DNA from: Thermoleophilia bacterium
Lineage (GTDB): Bacteria; Actinomycetota; Thermoleophilia; Gaiellales; SKUG01
DNA length: 12,872 nucleotides
Reading direction: 5' to 3'
NCBI GenBank assembly: GCA_020438525.1
Contig: JAGQUL010000088.1
Span: 1 to 12,872, forward strand
Position 1 is the first letter of the stretch. Each line of letters begins with the position of its first letter. Below the pieces are notes generated by a model that had not been told where the DNA came from, made no database searches, and worked only from the letters and a program-made list of their open reading frames with translations. Position numbers and translations under genes: made by a program. Shown in pieces: positions 1 through 6,490 of this stretch.

Positions 1-184
1 TGTCTTATTCCGTTCGGGATCGAGCGGGGTTGCGATACGTGCCGACCGGCGGGTCGGGGCGCGACCATCATTGCAGCGCGGACGTGAGCGGTCCCGTCCC
101 GCACTGCAGGTCGCCCCCGGCCCGTGCCTGACTCAGGTCGTCGCTGCGCGACGCGGCCCGGCGTGCGGTTCTCGCGTGCGTGGG
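1..184. other. Upstream region of thrS, no gene seen
   Basis: No open frame here has convincing coding character; the frames that cross it are overlaps of thrS or simply GC-rich open frames. A perfect 6-bp hairpin lies at 42-57 (CCGACC, loop GGCG, GGTCGG), but no T-tract follows, so it is not a clear terminator. No T-box elements are apparent. The upstream neighbour of thrS is outside the window. Confidence 0.5.
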
Positions 185-190
185 TATGCT
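185..190 (+). promoter_or_regulatory. Likely -10 box of a leaderless thrS promoter
   Basis: TATGCT fits the actinobacterial TANNNT -10 consensus and ends 7 nt before the ATG at 198. That spacing puts the transcription start at or next to the A of the start codon. No convincing -35 hexamer is visible about 17 nt upstream (CGTGCG at 162-167). The call rests on the hexamer, the spacing and the lack of any Shine-Dalgarno. Confidence 0.5.
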
Positions 191-197
191 TTCGGAC

Positions 198-2192
198 ATG
201 GATGCACCTGCCGGACAGAAGATCGAAGTCACCCTCCCCGACGGCTCCTCGCGCGAGCTCGAAACGGGTGCCACGGGGCTCGACCTCGCACGGAGCATCG
301 GCGAGGGCCTCGCCCGCGCAGCGGTCGCGGTCCAGGTGAACGACGGCCCGACCCGCGACCTTCGCCTGCCGCTCGCCGACGGCGACCGCGTCCGCATCCT
401 CACCAGCCGCGACCACGACGCGCTCGACGTGCTCCGGCACAGCGCCGCCCACGTCCTGGCGGAGGCGGTCGTGGCCCGCTACCCGGGAACCAAGGTGTCG
501 ATCGGGCCGGCGATCGAGAGCGGCTTCTACTACGACTTCGACTTCCCGGACGGCGTGGTGATCAACGACGAGGCGCTCGTCGAGCTCGAGGCCGACATGA
601 AGCGGCTGGTCAAGCAGGGCCGCAGCTGGGAGCGCGAGGTCGTGTCGCGCGACGCCGCCCTCGAGCGCTTCCGCTCGCTCGGCGAGCAGTACAAGGTCGA
701 GCTGATCGAGGACCTCCCGCCCGACGAGACGATCACCCTCTACACGCAGGGCGACTTCACCGACCTGTGCCGCGGACCACATGTCCAGGACACCAAGGCG
801 ATGAAGGCGATCAAGCTCACGTCGACCGCCGGCGCGTACTGGCGCGGCGACTCCTCGCGCGAGCAGCTCACCCGCATCTACGGCACCGCGTTCTTCAGCA
901 AGGACGACCTCAAGGCACACCTCGCCAACCTCGAGCGTGCGAAGCAGAACGACCACCGCGTGCTCGGCACGAAGCTCGACCTGTTCAGCTTCGACCCGAT
1001 CAGTCCCGGCTCGCCATTCTGGCACGCCAAGGGCCTCGCGATCTGGAACTCGATCACGGAGATGTGGCGCGAGCAGCACGTCGAGCGCGGCTACGGCGAG
1101 GTCAAGACCCCGATCCTCTATCGCCCCGAGCTCTACAAGAAGTCCGGGCACTGGGACACCTACCGCGAGAACATGTTCCTCACCGCGCCCGACGAGGAAG
1201 GGCACCAGTTCGGCATGAAGCCGATGAACTGCCCGGCCCACGCCACGATCATCAAGACCCGCCAGCTCAGCTACCGTGACCTGCCGGTCCGGATGAACGA
1301 GCAGGGCCTCGTGCACCGCTTCGAGGCAAGCGGCGTGCTGCACGGGCTCATGCGCGTGCGTCACATCACCCAGGACGACGCCCACATCTTCTGCGCACCC
1401 GACCAGGTGCTCGACGAGGTGTCCGACGTGCTCGGCTTCGTGCGTGACCTGATGGCGCTCTTCGGCTTCGACGACTACACGATGGAGCTGTCGACCCGTC
1501 CCGAGAAGAAGATCGGCGACGACGCGCTCTGGGACCAGGCCGAGGCCGCACTCGCCGAAGCGCTCGTGCGCAACGACCTGCCCTACTCCGTCAATCCCGG
1601 CGATGGTGCGTTCTACGGTCCGAAGATCGACTTCCACGTGCGCGACTCGATGGGTCGCTCGTGGCAGTGCGGCACGATCCAGCTCGACTACAACATGCCG
1701 AGCCCCGAGCGCTTCGACCTCACCTACACCGGCGAAGACAACCAGGAGCACCAGCTCGTGATGATCCATCGGGCCCTGCTCGGCTCGATGGAGCGCTTCA
1801 TCGGCATCCTGCTCGAGCACTACGGCGGCGAGTTCCCGCTGTGGCTCGCACCCGAGCAGGTGCGCGTGCTGCCGGTCGCCGACCGCCACATCGACGTCGC
1901 TCGACAGGTCGTGGATTCGCTCCGCGCCCGACGCCTGCGCGCCGATGTCGACGAACGGACCGAGAGCGTCGGCCGCAAGGTGCGCGATGCCGGCATCCAG
2001 CGCACGCCGATCGTCGTCGTGATCGGCGACTCGGAGGTCGAGGGCGGGACCGTCACGGTGAATCGACGCGGGAGCGACGACAAGCAGGTGATGGCGGTCG
2101 ACGAGCTCGTCGAAGCGGTCGCGGCCGAGGTCGCCGAGCGGCGACTGTCCGACCACGTCCGAGCGGCGCTCGACGCTGATCCGACCGAGTAG
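198..2192 (+). CDS. thrS: Threonyl-tRNA synthetase
   Basis: This class II synthetase charges tRNA-Thr with threonine in the cytosol. At 664 residues it is full length for the bacterial family. Visible in order are an N-terminal TGS domain (about 5-70), the editing domain with HSAAH (81-85) and CRGPH (191-195), the catalytic core from about 260, and the anticodon-binding domain from about 553 (QVRVLPVADRH). The three active-site zinc ligands are present as Cys345 (MNCPAH), His396 (TQDDAHIF) and His524 (MIHRALLGS). Class II motif 2 is seen in the segment RFEASGVLHGL followed by MRVRHITQDD. The frame also allows GTG at 180 and ATG at 186. ATG 198 is chosen because a TATGCT box ends 7 nt before it and no Shine-Dalgarno serves the earlier starts. 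The infC-rpmI-rplT cluster that often follows thrS is absent. Confidence 0.97.
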   Translation: MDAPAGQKIEVTLPDGSSRELETGATGLDLARSIGEGLARAAVAVQVNDGPTRDLRLPLADGDRVRILTSRDHDALDVLRHSAAHVLAEAVVARYPGTKVSIGPAIESGFYYDFDFPDGVVINDEALVELEADMKRLVKQGRSWEREVVSRDAALERFRSLGEQYKVELIEDLPPDETITLYTQGDFTDLCRGPHVQDTKAMKAIKLTSTAGAYWRGDSSREQLTRIYGTAFFSKDDLKAHLANLERAKQNDHRVLGTKLDLFSFDPISPGSPFWHAKGLAIWNSITEMWREQHVERGYGEVKTPILYRPELYKKSGHWDTYRENMFLTAPDEEGHQFGMKPMNCPAHATIIKTRQLSYRDLPVRMNEQGLVHRFEASGVLHGLMRVRHITQDDAHIFCAPDQVLDEVSDVLGFVRDLMALFGFDDYTMELSTRPEKKIGDDALWDQAEAALAEALVRNDLPYSVNPGDGAFYGPKIDFHVRDSMGRSWQCGTIQLDYNMPSPERFDLTYTGEDNQEHQLVMIHRALLGSMERFIGILLEHYGGEFPLWLAPEQVRVLPVADRHIDVARQVVDSLRARRLRADVDERTESVGRKVRDAGIQRTPIVVVIGDSEVEGGTVTVNRRGSDDKQVMAVDELVEAVAAEVAERRLSDHVRAALDADPTE

Positions 2193-2195
2193 GAG

Positions 2196-2226
2196 CGGCG
2201 GGACCCCGCCGGATCCATAGGTCCGG
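2196..2226 (+). other. Two mutually exclusive hairpins after thrS
   Basis: Just after the thrS stop, CGGCGG (2196-2201) can pair with CCGCCG (2206-2211). Alternatively CCGGATC (2209-2215) can pair with GGTCCGG (2220-2226) around a CATA loop, with one G-U pair. They share bases 2209-2211, so only one can form fully at a time. Neither is followed by a T-run. They could serve as the 3' end structure of thrS mRNA; a switching role is only a possibility. Confidence 0.4.
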
Positions 2227-2228
2227 CG

Positions 2229-2280
2229 TACCTGCCAAGCTTGCAGCTTCAGCGAGGCTTTGTACTGGTCGCGGCAGGTA
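2229..2280 (+). repeat. 8-bp inverted repeat enclosing a second hairpin
   Basis: TACCTGCC (2229-2236) is perfectly complementary to GGCAGGTA (2273-2280). Inside it, AAGCTTGC (2237-2244) can pair with GCGAGGCTT (2252-2260) with one bulged G and one G-U pair, giving a stacked long stem around a loop of AGCTTCA. It is non-coding as far as can be seen. It may be a structured 3' UTR of thrS or an RNA of its own. No known RNA family is recognised. Confidence 0.45.
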
Positions 2281-2329
2281 GGTGCAGGTTCGGGAGTTCA
2301 CGCGCTCGCATCGCGACCGTTCGGTTTCC

Positions 2330-2335
2330 TATCCT
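2330..2335 (+). promoter_or_regulatory. Likely -10 box ahead of the small RNA
   Basis: TATCCT matches TANNNT and closely resembles the thrS box TATGCT. It would start transcription near 2341-2342, exactly where the hairpin series begins and about 90 nt before an intrinsic terminator. A clear -35 hexamer is not visible, which weakens the call. Confidence 0.4.
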
Positions 2336-2340
2336 TCCGT

Positions 2341-2430
2341 GCATCCGATCGGGCCCTTCGGGACCCGGCCGGATCCGCACCCCCCCTGCGGTTGGGCTCG
2401 CGCTCCTCACGGAGACGAGCCCTCTTTTTT
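2341..2430 (+). ncRNA. Candidate small RNA, three hairpins, C7 loop
   Basis: Three hairpins follow each other with almost no spacer. Hairpin 1 pairs ATCCG (2343-2347) with CGGAT (2370-2374) and carries an inner stem GGGCCC/GGGCCC (2351-2366) around TTC with a bulged A. Hairpin 2 is CCGCA (2375-2379), a loop of seven C (2380-2386), then TGCGG (2387-2391). Hairpin 3 is the terminator at 2394-2430, whose apical part presents CTCCTCAC. A -10-like box sits at 2330-2335. Cytosine-rich loops are the hallmark of the actinobacterial 6C RNA, which has two such loops and whose loops can pair with G-rich ribosome-binding sites. Only one C-only loop is present here, so membership of that family is not claimed. 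The alternative is an attenuated leader of the downstream zinc-ribbon gene. Confidence 0.45.
2394..2430 (+). terminator. Strong intrinsic terminator
   Basis: GGGCTCG (2394-2400) pairs perfectly with CGAGCCC (2416-2422). Inside the loop CTCC and GGAG can form a further 4-bp stem around TCAC. The hairpin is followed directly by TCTTTTTT (2423-2430). This is the only strong hairpin-plus-T-tract terminator I found in the window. It ends either the small RNA candidate or read-through from thrS. The next start codon is 15 nt downstream. Confidence 0.82.
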
Positions 2431-2444
2431 GCCATGATGTCCGC

Positions 2445-2633
2445 ATGGACGACGACGACGGCGACCGGGCACACGGAGCGAGCGGGGAGCGACCCGCATC
2501 GTCCGGGGCTCGAACGGTGCAGCACTGCCCGTGGTGCGGCGAGCACATCGGATCGTTCTGGGGGCGTCGCGAGGCCGACGGCAGCCATTGGTGCGAGTCG
2601 TGCCAGGCCTTCTTCCGCGTCGAGGAGCTGTAG
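2445..2633 (+). CDS. Small zinc-ribbon (double CxxC) protein
   Basis: This 62-residue protein has an acidic N-terminus (MDDDD) and a flexible Ser/Gly/Arg stretch to about residue 25. A compact ribbon follows with CPWC at 28-31 and CESC at 50-53, suggesting one bound zinc. Between them lie aromatic and charged residues (HIGSFWGRR). The function is not recognised; small ribbons of this type may bind nucleic acid or a protein partner. The frame is open further upstream, but ATG 2445 is chosen because the upstream part contains the terminator hairpin and non-coding composition. A CATGAT box 6 nt before the ATG could give a leaderless start. No Shine-Dalgarno is seen. The stop codon overlaps the putative -10 of the tRNA gene that follows. 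Confidence 0.7.
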   Translation: MDDDDGDRAHGASGERPASSGARTVQHCPWCGEHIGSFWGRREADGSHWCESCQAFFRVEEL

Positions 2634-2636
2634 GCT
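2631..2636 (+). promoter_or_regulatory. Possible -10 box of the tRNA-Leu gene
   Basis: TAGGCT fits TANNNT and starts at the TAG stop codon of the small zinc-ribbon gene. It ends 11 nt before the tRNA, which would place initiation about 4-5 nt upstream of the mature 5' end. No good -35 is visible. The tRNA could instead be cut from a longer transcript. Confidence 0.3.
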
Positions 2637-2647
2637 CGTCGCACCGA

Positions 2648-2729
2648 GCCCGGGTGGCGGAACTGGTAGACGCCGGGGACTTAAAATCCCCTGCCATCGT
2701 GCGTGCGGGTTCGACTCCCGCCCCGGGCA
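2648..2729 (+). tRNA. tRNA-Leu (anticodon UAA)
   Basis: The cloverleaf is complete. The acceptor stem is GCCCGGG (2648-2654) with CCCGGGC (2722-2728) and discriminator A2729. The anticodon stem is GGGGA/TCCCC around the loop CTTAAAA, which gives anticodon TAA at 2682-2684. There is a 13-nt variable arm as expected of a class II tRNA. The T arm is GCGGG-TTCGACT-CCCGC. Leucine identity follows from the UAA anticodon, the extended variable arm and discriminator A. CCA is not encoded, so it must be added after transcription. It reads UUA, and probably UUG by wobble; UUA is a rare codon in genomes this GC-rich. Confidence 0.96.
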
Positions 2730-2775
2730 TCGCCGAATTCGTTCTCTTCGCGACCGTGCGGGGTAGGGGACGGGC

Positions 2776-3270
2776 ATGACAGCTGCACGGACCTGCCCCG
2801 ACTGCTCAGCGGCCCTCGAGGTCGTCCACCACGAAGGCATCGAGCTCGACCGCTGCCCCGCGGGACACGGCACGTGGCTCGATCGCGGCGAGCTGCGCGC
2901 CGTCGCCAACACCGAGCTCGCTCCCCGGCCGGTCGAGGAGGCACAGGCGGCAGTGACGGCTGCCGCACGGGACGCCGGCCACGCAGTGCTCGCCGAGGCG
3001 GATCGCCAGCGACGCCGATGTCCGATCTGCGGTGCCGCGATGCGCCTCACCGAGTACGCGACGTCCGGGATCGTGATCGACGAGTGCTCGGAACATGGCG
3101 TCTGGCTCGATGCGGGTGAGCTCGAGCAGGTCGAGGCGTACGCGGAGGGCGTTCGCCGCGAGCTGCACTCGGGCGCGGGGAACAAGCCCTTGATCCCGGT
3201 TGCAGGGCTCGACGTTCCCGCCGAATTGCTCGCCACGATTCGAACGGCATCCGCACCGCCTCCGGCCTGA
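2776..3270 (+). CDS. Protein with two zf-TFIIB-like zinc motifs
   Basis: This 164-residue, probably cytosolic protein carries two copies of a short zinc-binding module. The first has CPDC (7-10), then Cys27 and His31, ending in GTWLDRGEL (32-40). The second has CPIC (82-85), then Cys104 and His107, ending in GVWLDAGEL (108-116). The W-L-D-x-G-E-L tail after the ligands is typical of the zf-TFIIB (TFIIB zinc-binding) domain family. A helical, Ala/Glu-rich linker of about 40 residues separates the modules. The spacing differs (CxxxH in the first, CxxH in the second). The biological role of the family is not established, so no function is claimed. AGGGGA ending 5 nt before the ATG can serve as ribosome-binding site. 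It lies 46 nt after the tRNA with no terminator visible between them. Confidence 0.85.
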   Translation: MTAARTCPDCSAALEVVHHEGIELDRCPAGHGTWLDRGELRAVANTELAPRPVEEAQAAVTAAARDAGHAVLAEADRQRRRCPICGAAMRLTEYATSGIVIDECSEHGVWLDAGELEQVEAYAEGVRRELHSGAGNKPLIPVAGLDVPAELLATIRTASAPPPA

Positions 3271-3340
3271 GGCCCCCCGCGGCGAGGGTTTGGCAGCTTC
3301 CGCGCTCAAGCATGCGGCGAGGCTGGCCGATATCGCCGCC

Positions 3341-5359
3341 ATGGAAGCGGACTCGCCCACAACCGCAGTTGAATCGTCCATGCCTACGGCCGGTCGTCGC
3401 CGCAGCCTGCTCGGATTGCCCGCGCGGCTGGCGTTGATGGTGCTCGTCGCGATCGTCGTGTTCGTCATGGCGATCGTGACCTACGCCGACCACCGCCTGT
3501 CGGTGTCGCACCAGGACCAGGCTCGTCAGGTCACGCTGGGCGTGGCCCGCGACGTCGGATCGCAGCTGACGGCAGCGGACTTCCAGTCGGGGACCGACGA
3601 CTTCCGCGAGCTCCTGAAGGGCCGCATCGACGAGGTTAGGACCACCGATCCCGCGATCCTCGGGATCGCGCTGTACTCGCGGACCGGCACGTCGGCGGTC
3701 AAGGAACACGCCACGTCGGGCGATGCTTCCGCGGCCGATGCGAAGCTGGCCCGGGCGAGCCTCGCTTCCGGCGAGGAGGCGTACGGCAGCGTCGGCGACA
3801 CCACCACCGTCGCATGGCCCGTCGCGTACGACGAGGGCGCGCCCACGGCGATCGCGATCGTCTCCTACGACACCAAGGACATCATCGCCGGAGGAGGCGA
3901 CGACCGGCTTCGCCTGATCCTCGGCGGCATCCTCGGCGGCGCACTGCTCGGCGCGATCGTGCTGATGCTGCTGCGGCGCGAGCTGTTCCGCCCGCTCGCG
4001 GAGATGCGGCGCGTCATGGCGCAGATCCGCAGCGGCGCGAAGGGCGCGCGGATCGGTTGGAACCGCGGCGACGAGCTCGGTGCCGTCGCCGACGAGTTCG
4101 ACGCGATGGTCGGCGAGCTCGAGGCCGCAGAAGCTGAGCTCGCGAAGTTCGTGAACCGAGACCAGCTGACAGGGCTGCTCACCCGCGAGGCGTTCACCGA
4201 TCGCTTCGCCGCAGAGCTCACCCGCGCGCGCCGCGAGGGCTACCCGATCTCGCTGCTGGCGATCGACATCGACGACCTCGACGAGGTCAACACCACGCAC
4301 GACCGGGCCGCGGGCGATCAGGTCCTGGCAGACGTGGGATCGGTGATCGGCAGCTGCACTCGACCGACCGACGCGTGCGGACGCACCGGCGACGACTCGT
4401 TCCACGTTGCGCTCGTCGGTGCCGACGCGGAGCAGGCATCCATCGTGCTGGGCCGCATCCGCCGCGAGATCGCGCAGCGCGTCGGGATCGGCCCCGAGCG
4501 AACCCGCGTGACCTGCGGCTACGGAGTCGCCGAGTATCCGCGCCACGCGGTCGACCAGATCGCGCTCGAGCGGATGGCCGAGGCCGCATGCCATCACGCA
4601 CAGCGTGACGGCCGCGACAAGGCGCTCGCATTCGGCCCGTCCGGCGGATACGTCGACGCGGCCACGCTGGTTCCCGAGGCCGAGCGCCGCGACGAGCAGC
4701 CGACCGGCGCGCGCGAGCTCTCGTCCACCGTGCACGCACTTGCCCGAGCGCTCGACGGGATCGATCCCGCACTCGGTGGCGGAGCACACTCGCAGCGCGT
4801 CGCCCGCTACGCCGCAGCACTTGGCCGTGAGCTCGGCTACGGCGATGCTGCGCTGCGCGAGCTGCGCAGCGCAGCGGTCCTGCACGACGTGGGCAAGGTC
4901 GCGGTGCCGCCGGCGATCCTGCGCACCCCGGAGGAGCAGCTCGACGAGCGCCAGCGCGGCGCGCTGCGCTACCACGCGTGGGTATCGCGAACCATGATCG
5001 CCGGTGCGGGTCTCACAACCGTCGCCGACATCGTGTTCCACATCCCCGAGCGATGGGACGGCACCGGCTACCCGGAACGCCAGCGCGAAGACGCCATCCC
5101 CGAGTCGAGCCGCATCCTGCGCGCGGCGGAGCTGCTCGACGACCTCGTGACCGGATACGCCGGCAGCGAGCCGATGAGCCCGTTTCGCGCCGCGAGCGAA
5201 CTCAAGCAGCGCGCCGGCAGCGAGCTCGATCCCGACCTCGCTGTCCGGCTCGCACGGCTCGTACGCGAGGAGGGTCTGGTCGGCAACGAGCAGGCCTCAC
5301 CCGAGCAGCCGTCCGCCGAAGAAGCGGCGGCCCCGACGTCGGACGTCGAGGCCGCCTGA
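3341..5359 (+). CDS. Membrane HAMP-GGDEF-HD-GYP protein, altered active sites
   Basis: This 672-residue protein belongs to the cyclic-di-GMP turnover/sensing class. It has a transmembrane segment at about 28-48, an extracytoplasmic sensor region at about 49-188, a second segment at about 191-211, HAMP and a short helix to about 268, a GGDEF domain (about 270-430) and an HD-GYP domain (about 455-645). The GGDEF signature reads G-D-D-S-F (350-354), having lost the second Gly and the Glu, so synthase activity is doubtful. HD-GYP keeps His483, HD at 515-516, His545 and DGTGYP (573-578). The usual HHE is replaced by HIPE (567-570), so the metal site is altered. It may sense or bind the nucleotide rather than make it. 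The frame is open back to 3200 through the previous gene. ATG 3341 is chosen because it clears that gene and follows a CGATAT box by 7 nt; ATG 3380 is possible. The C-terminus is acidic and low-complexity. Confidence 0.87.
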   Translation: MEADSPTTAVESSMPTAGRRRSLLGLPARLALMVLVAIVVFVMAIVTYADHRLSVSHQDQARQVTLGVARDVGSQLTAADFQSGTDDFRELLKGRIDEVRTTDPAILGIALYSRTGTSAVKEHATSGDASAADAKLARASLASGEEAYGSVGDTTTVAWPVAYDEGAPTAIAIVSYDTKDIIAGGGDDRLRLILGGILGGALLGAIVLMLLRRELFRPLAEMRRVMAQIRSGAKGARIGWNRGDELGAVADEFDAMVGELEAAEAELAKFVNRDQLTGLLTREAFTDRFAAELTRARREGYPISLLAIDIDDLDEVNTTHDRAAGDQVLADVGSVIGSCTRPTDACGRTGDDSFHVALVGADAEQASIVLGRIRREIAQRVGIGPERTRVTCGYGVAEYPRHAVDQIALERMAEAACHHAQRDGRDKALAFGPSGGYVDAATLVPEAERRDEQPTGARELSSTVHALARALDGIDPALGGGAHSQRVARYAAALGRELGYGDAALRELRSAAVLHDVGKVAVPPAILRTPEEQLDERQRGALRYHAWVSRTMIAGAGLTTVADIVFHIPERWDGTGYPERQREDAIPESSRILRAAELLDDLVTGYAGSEPMSPFRAASELKQRAGSELDPDLAVRLARLVREEGLVGNEQASPEQPSAEEAAAPTSDVEAA

Positions 5360-5389
5360 GTTCGGTTCGGGTCGCGGCGAGCGTGCCGC
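5326..5389. terminator. GC-rich hairpins between convergent genes
   Basis: GGCGGCC (5326-5332) is perfectly complementary to GGCCGCC (5350-5356), enclosing the palindrome CCGACGTCGG and overlapping the end of the GGDEF gene. A second stem, GCGGC (5374-5378) with GCCGC (5385-5389), follows the stop. The two flanking genes converge 48 nt apart, so a bidirectional stop is plausible. There is no T-tract on either strand, so this is a weak call. Confidence 0.3.
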
Positions 5390-5407
5390 AAGCCGTGCCG
5401 CATTCAC

Positions 5408-6490
5408 CTACTTGAACGAGGCGAGCTCCTTCGCGTCGACGACACCGTCGCGCAGCCAGGTCGGCACCACGCCGTCCTCGTCCGTGACGTGATGCTCGAC
5501 GACCGTCGGAGCCTGGGTCGAGGCCATGAACTTCGTCGTGGCACCCGGCTGTGCGGTGATGCCCACCGCGGTCCACGCATCCATCACGGCCTGCGACTCG
5601 GCGCCATTGCCGAACAGCCGCGTCGCAGCGGCGAGCGTCGCGCTCGCGGCCGCGTTGAAGTCGGAGTTCGGTCGCAGGTAGTCGGTCAGCGCGGTGTACC
5701 AGATCTTCGCGAGCTTGTCGCCGCCGATCCGGATCGCAACCTCGTACGCAGCCTTGTTCGGGATGCCCGAGTTGATGTGCACGCCGCCGTTGTCGGACGA
5801 CATCTTCTTGTAGTCCTTCATGTGGCCCGGCTGCGGGTCGCCCTTGTAGCCGGTACCCGGTGCCTTCATGCTGCGCAGGCCGTCGCCGTCGACGCCCGGC
5901 GTGAACACGTCCTCGCCGATCAGCCAGTCGGCAGCCTTCGCCGCGTCGACCGTGCCGAAGCCCTGGCGGTTCTCGGCCCACTGCTCGATCAGCTCGCCGA
6001 AGACGTCGCTCCAGCTCTCGTTGAGCGCTCCGGACTGGTTGCGGTACGCGAGGCCCGCGGTGTGCTCGGTCACGCCGTGCGTCATCTCGTGGCCGACCAC
6101 GTCGAGGCCGAGCGACAGGGGCTTGAACAGCTTCCCGTCGCCGTCGCCGTACGTCATCTTCGAGCCGTCCCAGTACGCATTGTTGTAGCTGCGACCGTAG
6201 TGGACGACGCTCTTCATCTGCATGCCGCGGCCGTCGATCGAGTTGCGACCGAGCACCTTGGCGTAGAACTCGTACACGAGTCCGGCGTTGTCGTGCGCGG
6301 CGTCGATCGCCTCGTCGCCGGTCGGGGCATCGCCCTCCTTGCGCACGAGGTCACCAAGGCCGCCCTTGGGAAACTCGCTGTTCTTCGCGTCGTACGTGGC
6401 GCGATTCGGTGTTTCCGGCACATCTGATGCCGGGCTCGTCGGCGACGTCCCCACGCCTCCGACCGAGCTGATTCCTGCCAACGTGGTCAT
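5408..6490 (-). CDS. M4 (thermolysin/protealysin-like) zinc metallopeptidase
   Basis: This neutral zinc endopeptidase has 360 residues. The zinc site is HEMTH (134-138) with the third ligand Glu158 in GALNESWSD. The catalytic His of the family is His238 in GGVHINSGIPN. Family blocks are visible: RNSIDGRGM (82-90), VHYGRSYNNAYWDG, the calcium-site-like YGDGDGKLF, and ADWLIGED. The N-terminal stretch before the catalytic domain is only about 35 residues and shows no signal peptide, as in protealysin-like enzymes rather than classical secreted thermolysins. The last ~45 residues (after VGITAQPG) form an extra hydrophilic tail of unknown role. ATG 6490 is preceded 6 nt upstream by GGGAGG (6497-6502), which decides the start although the frame runs on to 6613. 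It is separated from the next minus-strand gene upstream by 325 nt, so it probably has its own promoter. Confidence 0.93.
   Translation of the reverse strand: MTTLAGISSVGGVGTSPTSPASDVPETPNRATYDAKNSEFPKGGLGDLVRKEGDAPTGDEAIDAAHDNAGLVYEFYAKVLGRNSIDGRGMQMKSVVHYGRSYNNAYWDGSKMTYGDGDGKLFKPLSLGLDVVGHEMTHGVTEHTAGLAYRNQSGALNESWSDVFGELIEQWAENRQGFGTVDAAKAADWLIGEDVFTPGVDGDGLRSMKAPGTGYKGDPQPGHMKDYKKMSSDNGGVHINSGIPNKAAYEVAIRIGGDKLAKIWYTALTDYLRPNSDFNAAASATLAAATRLFGNGAESQAVMDAWTAVGITAQPGATTKFMASTQAPTVVEHHVTDEDGVVPTWLRDGVVDAKELASFK

Noticed and set aside
1..180. T-box leader for thrS
   Set aside because: No T-box-like conserved sequence or terminator/antiterminator pair is seen, and a leaderless promoter directly before ATG 198 leaves no leader.
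71..1279. 402-residue plus-strand frame overlapping thrS
   Set aside because: Arg/Pro-rich shadow in another frame of the synthetase gene.
2341..2430. Assignment of the structured RNA to 6C RNA or SRP RNA
   Set aside because: 6C RNA has two C-only loops and only one is seen. The SRP RNA tip sequence (GGAAG/AGCAG type) is absent. Only a new candidate is claimed.
3278..3330. Direct repeat GCGGCGAGG before the GGDEF gene
   Set aside because: Two 9-nt copies of a GC-rich string are expected by chance in such DNA and show no ordered spacing.
3047..5041. 664-residue open frame on the minus strand
   Set aside because: It is the antisense of the GGDEF/HD-GYP gene. Its composition is Arg/Ala/Asp repeats with no domain, whereas the plus strand shows clear motifs.
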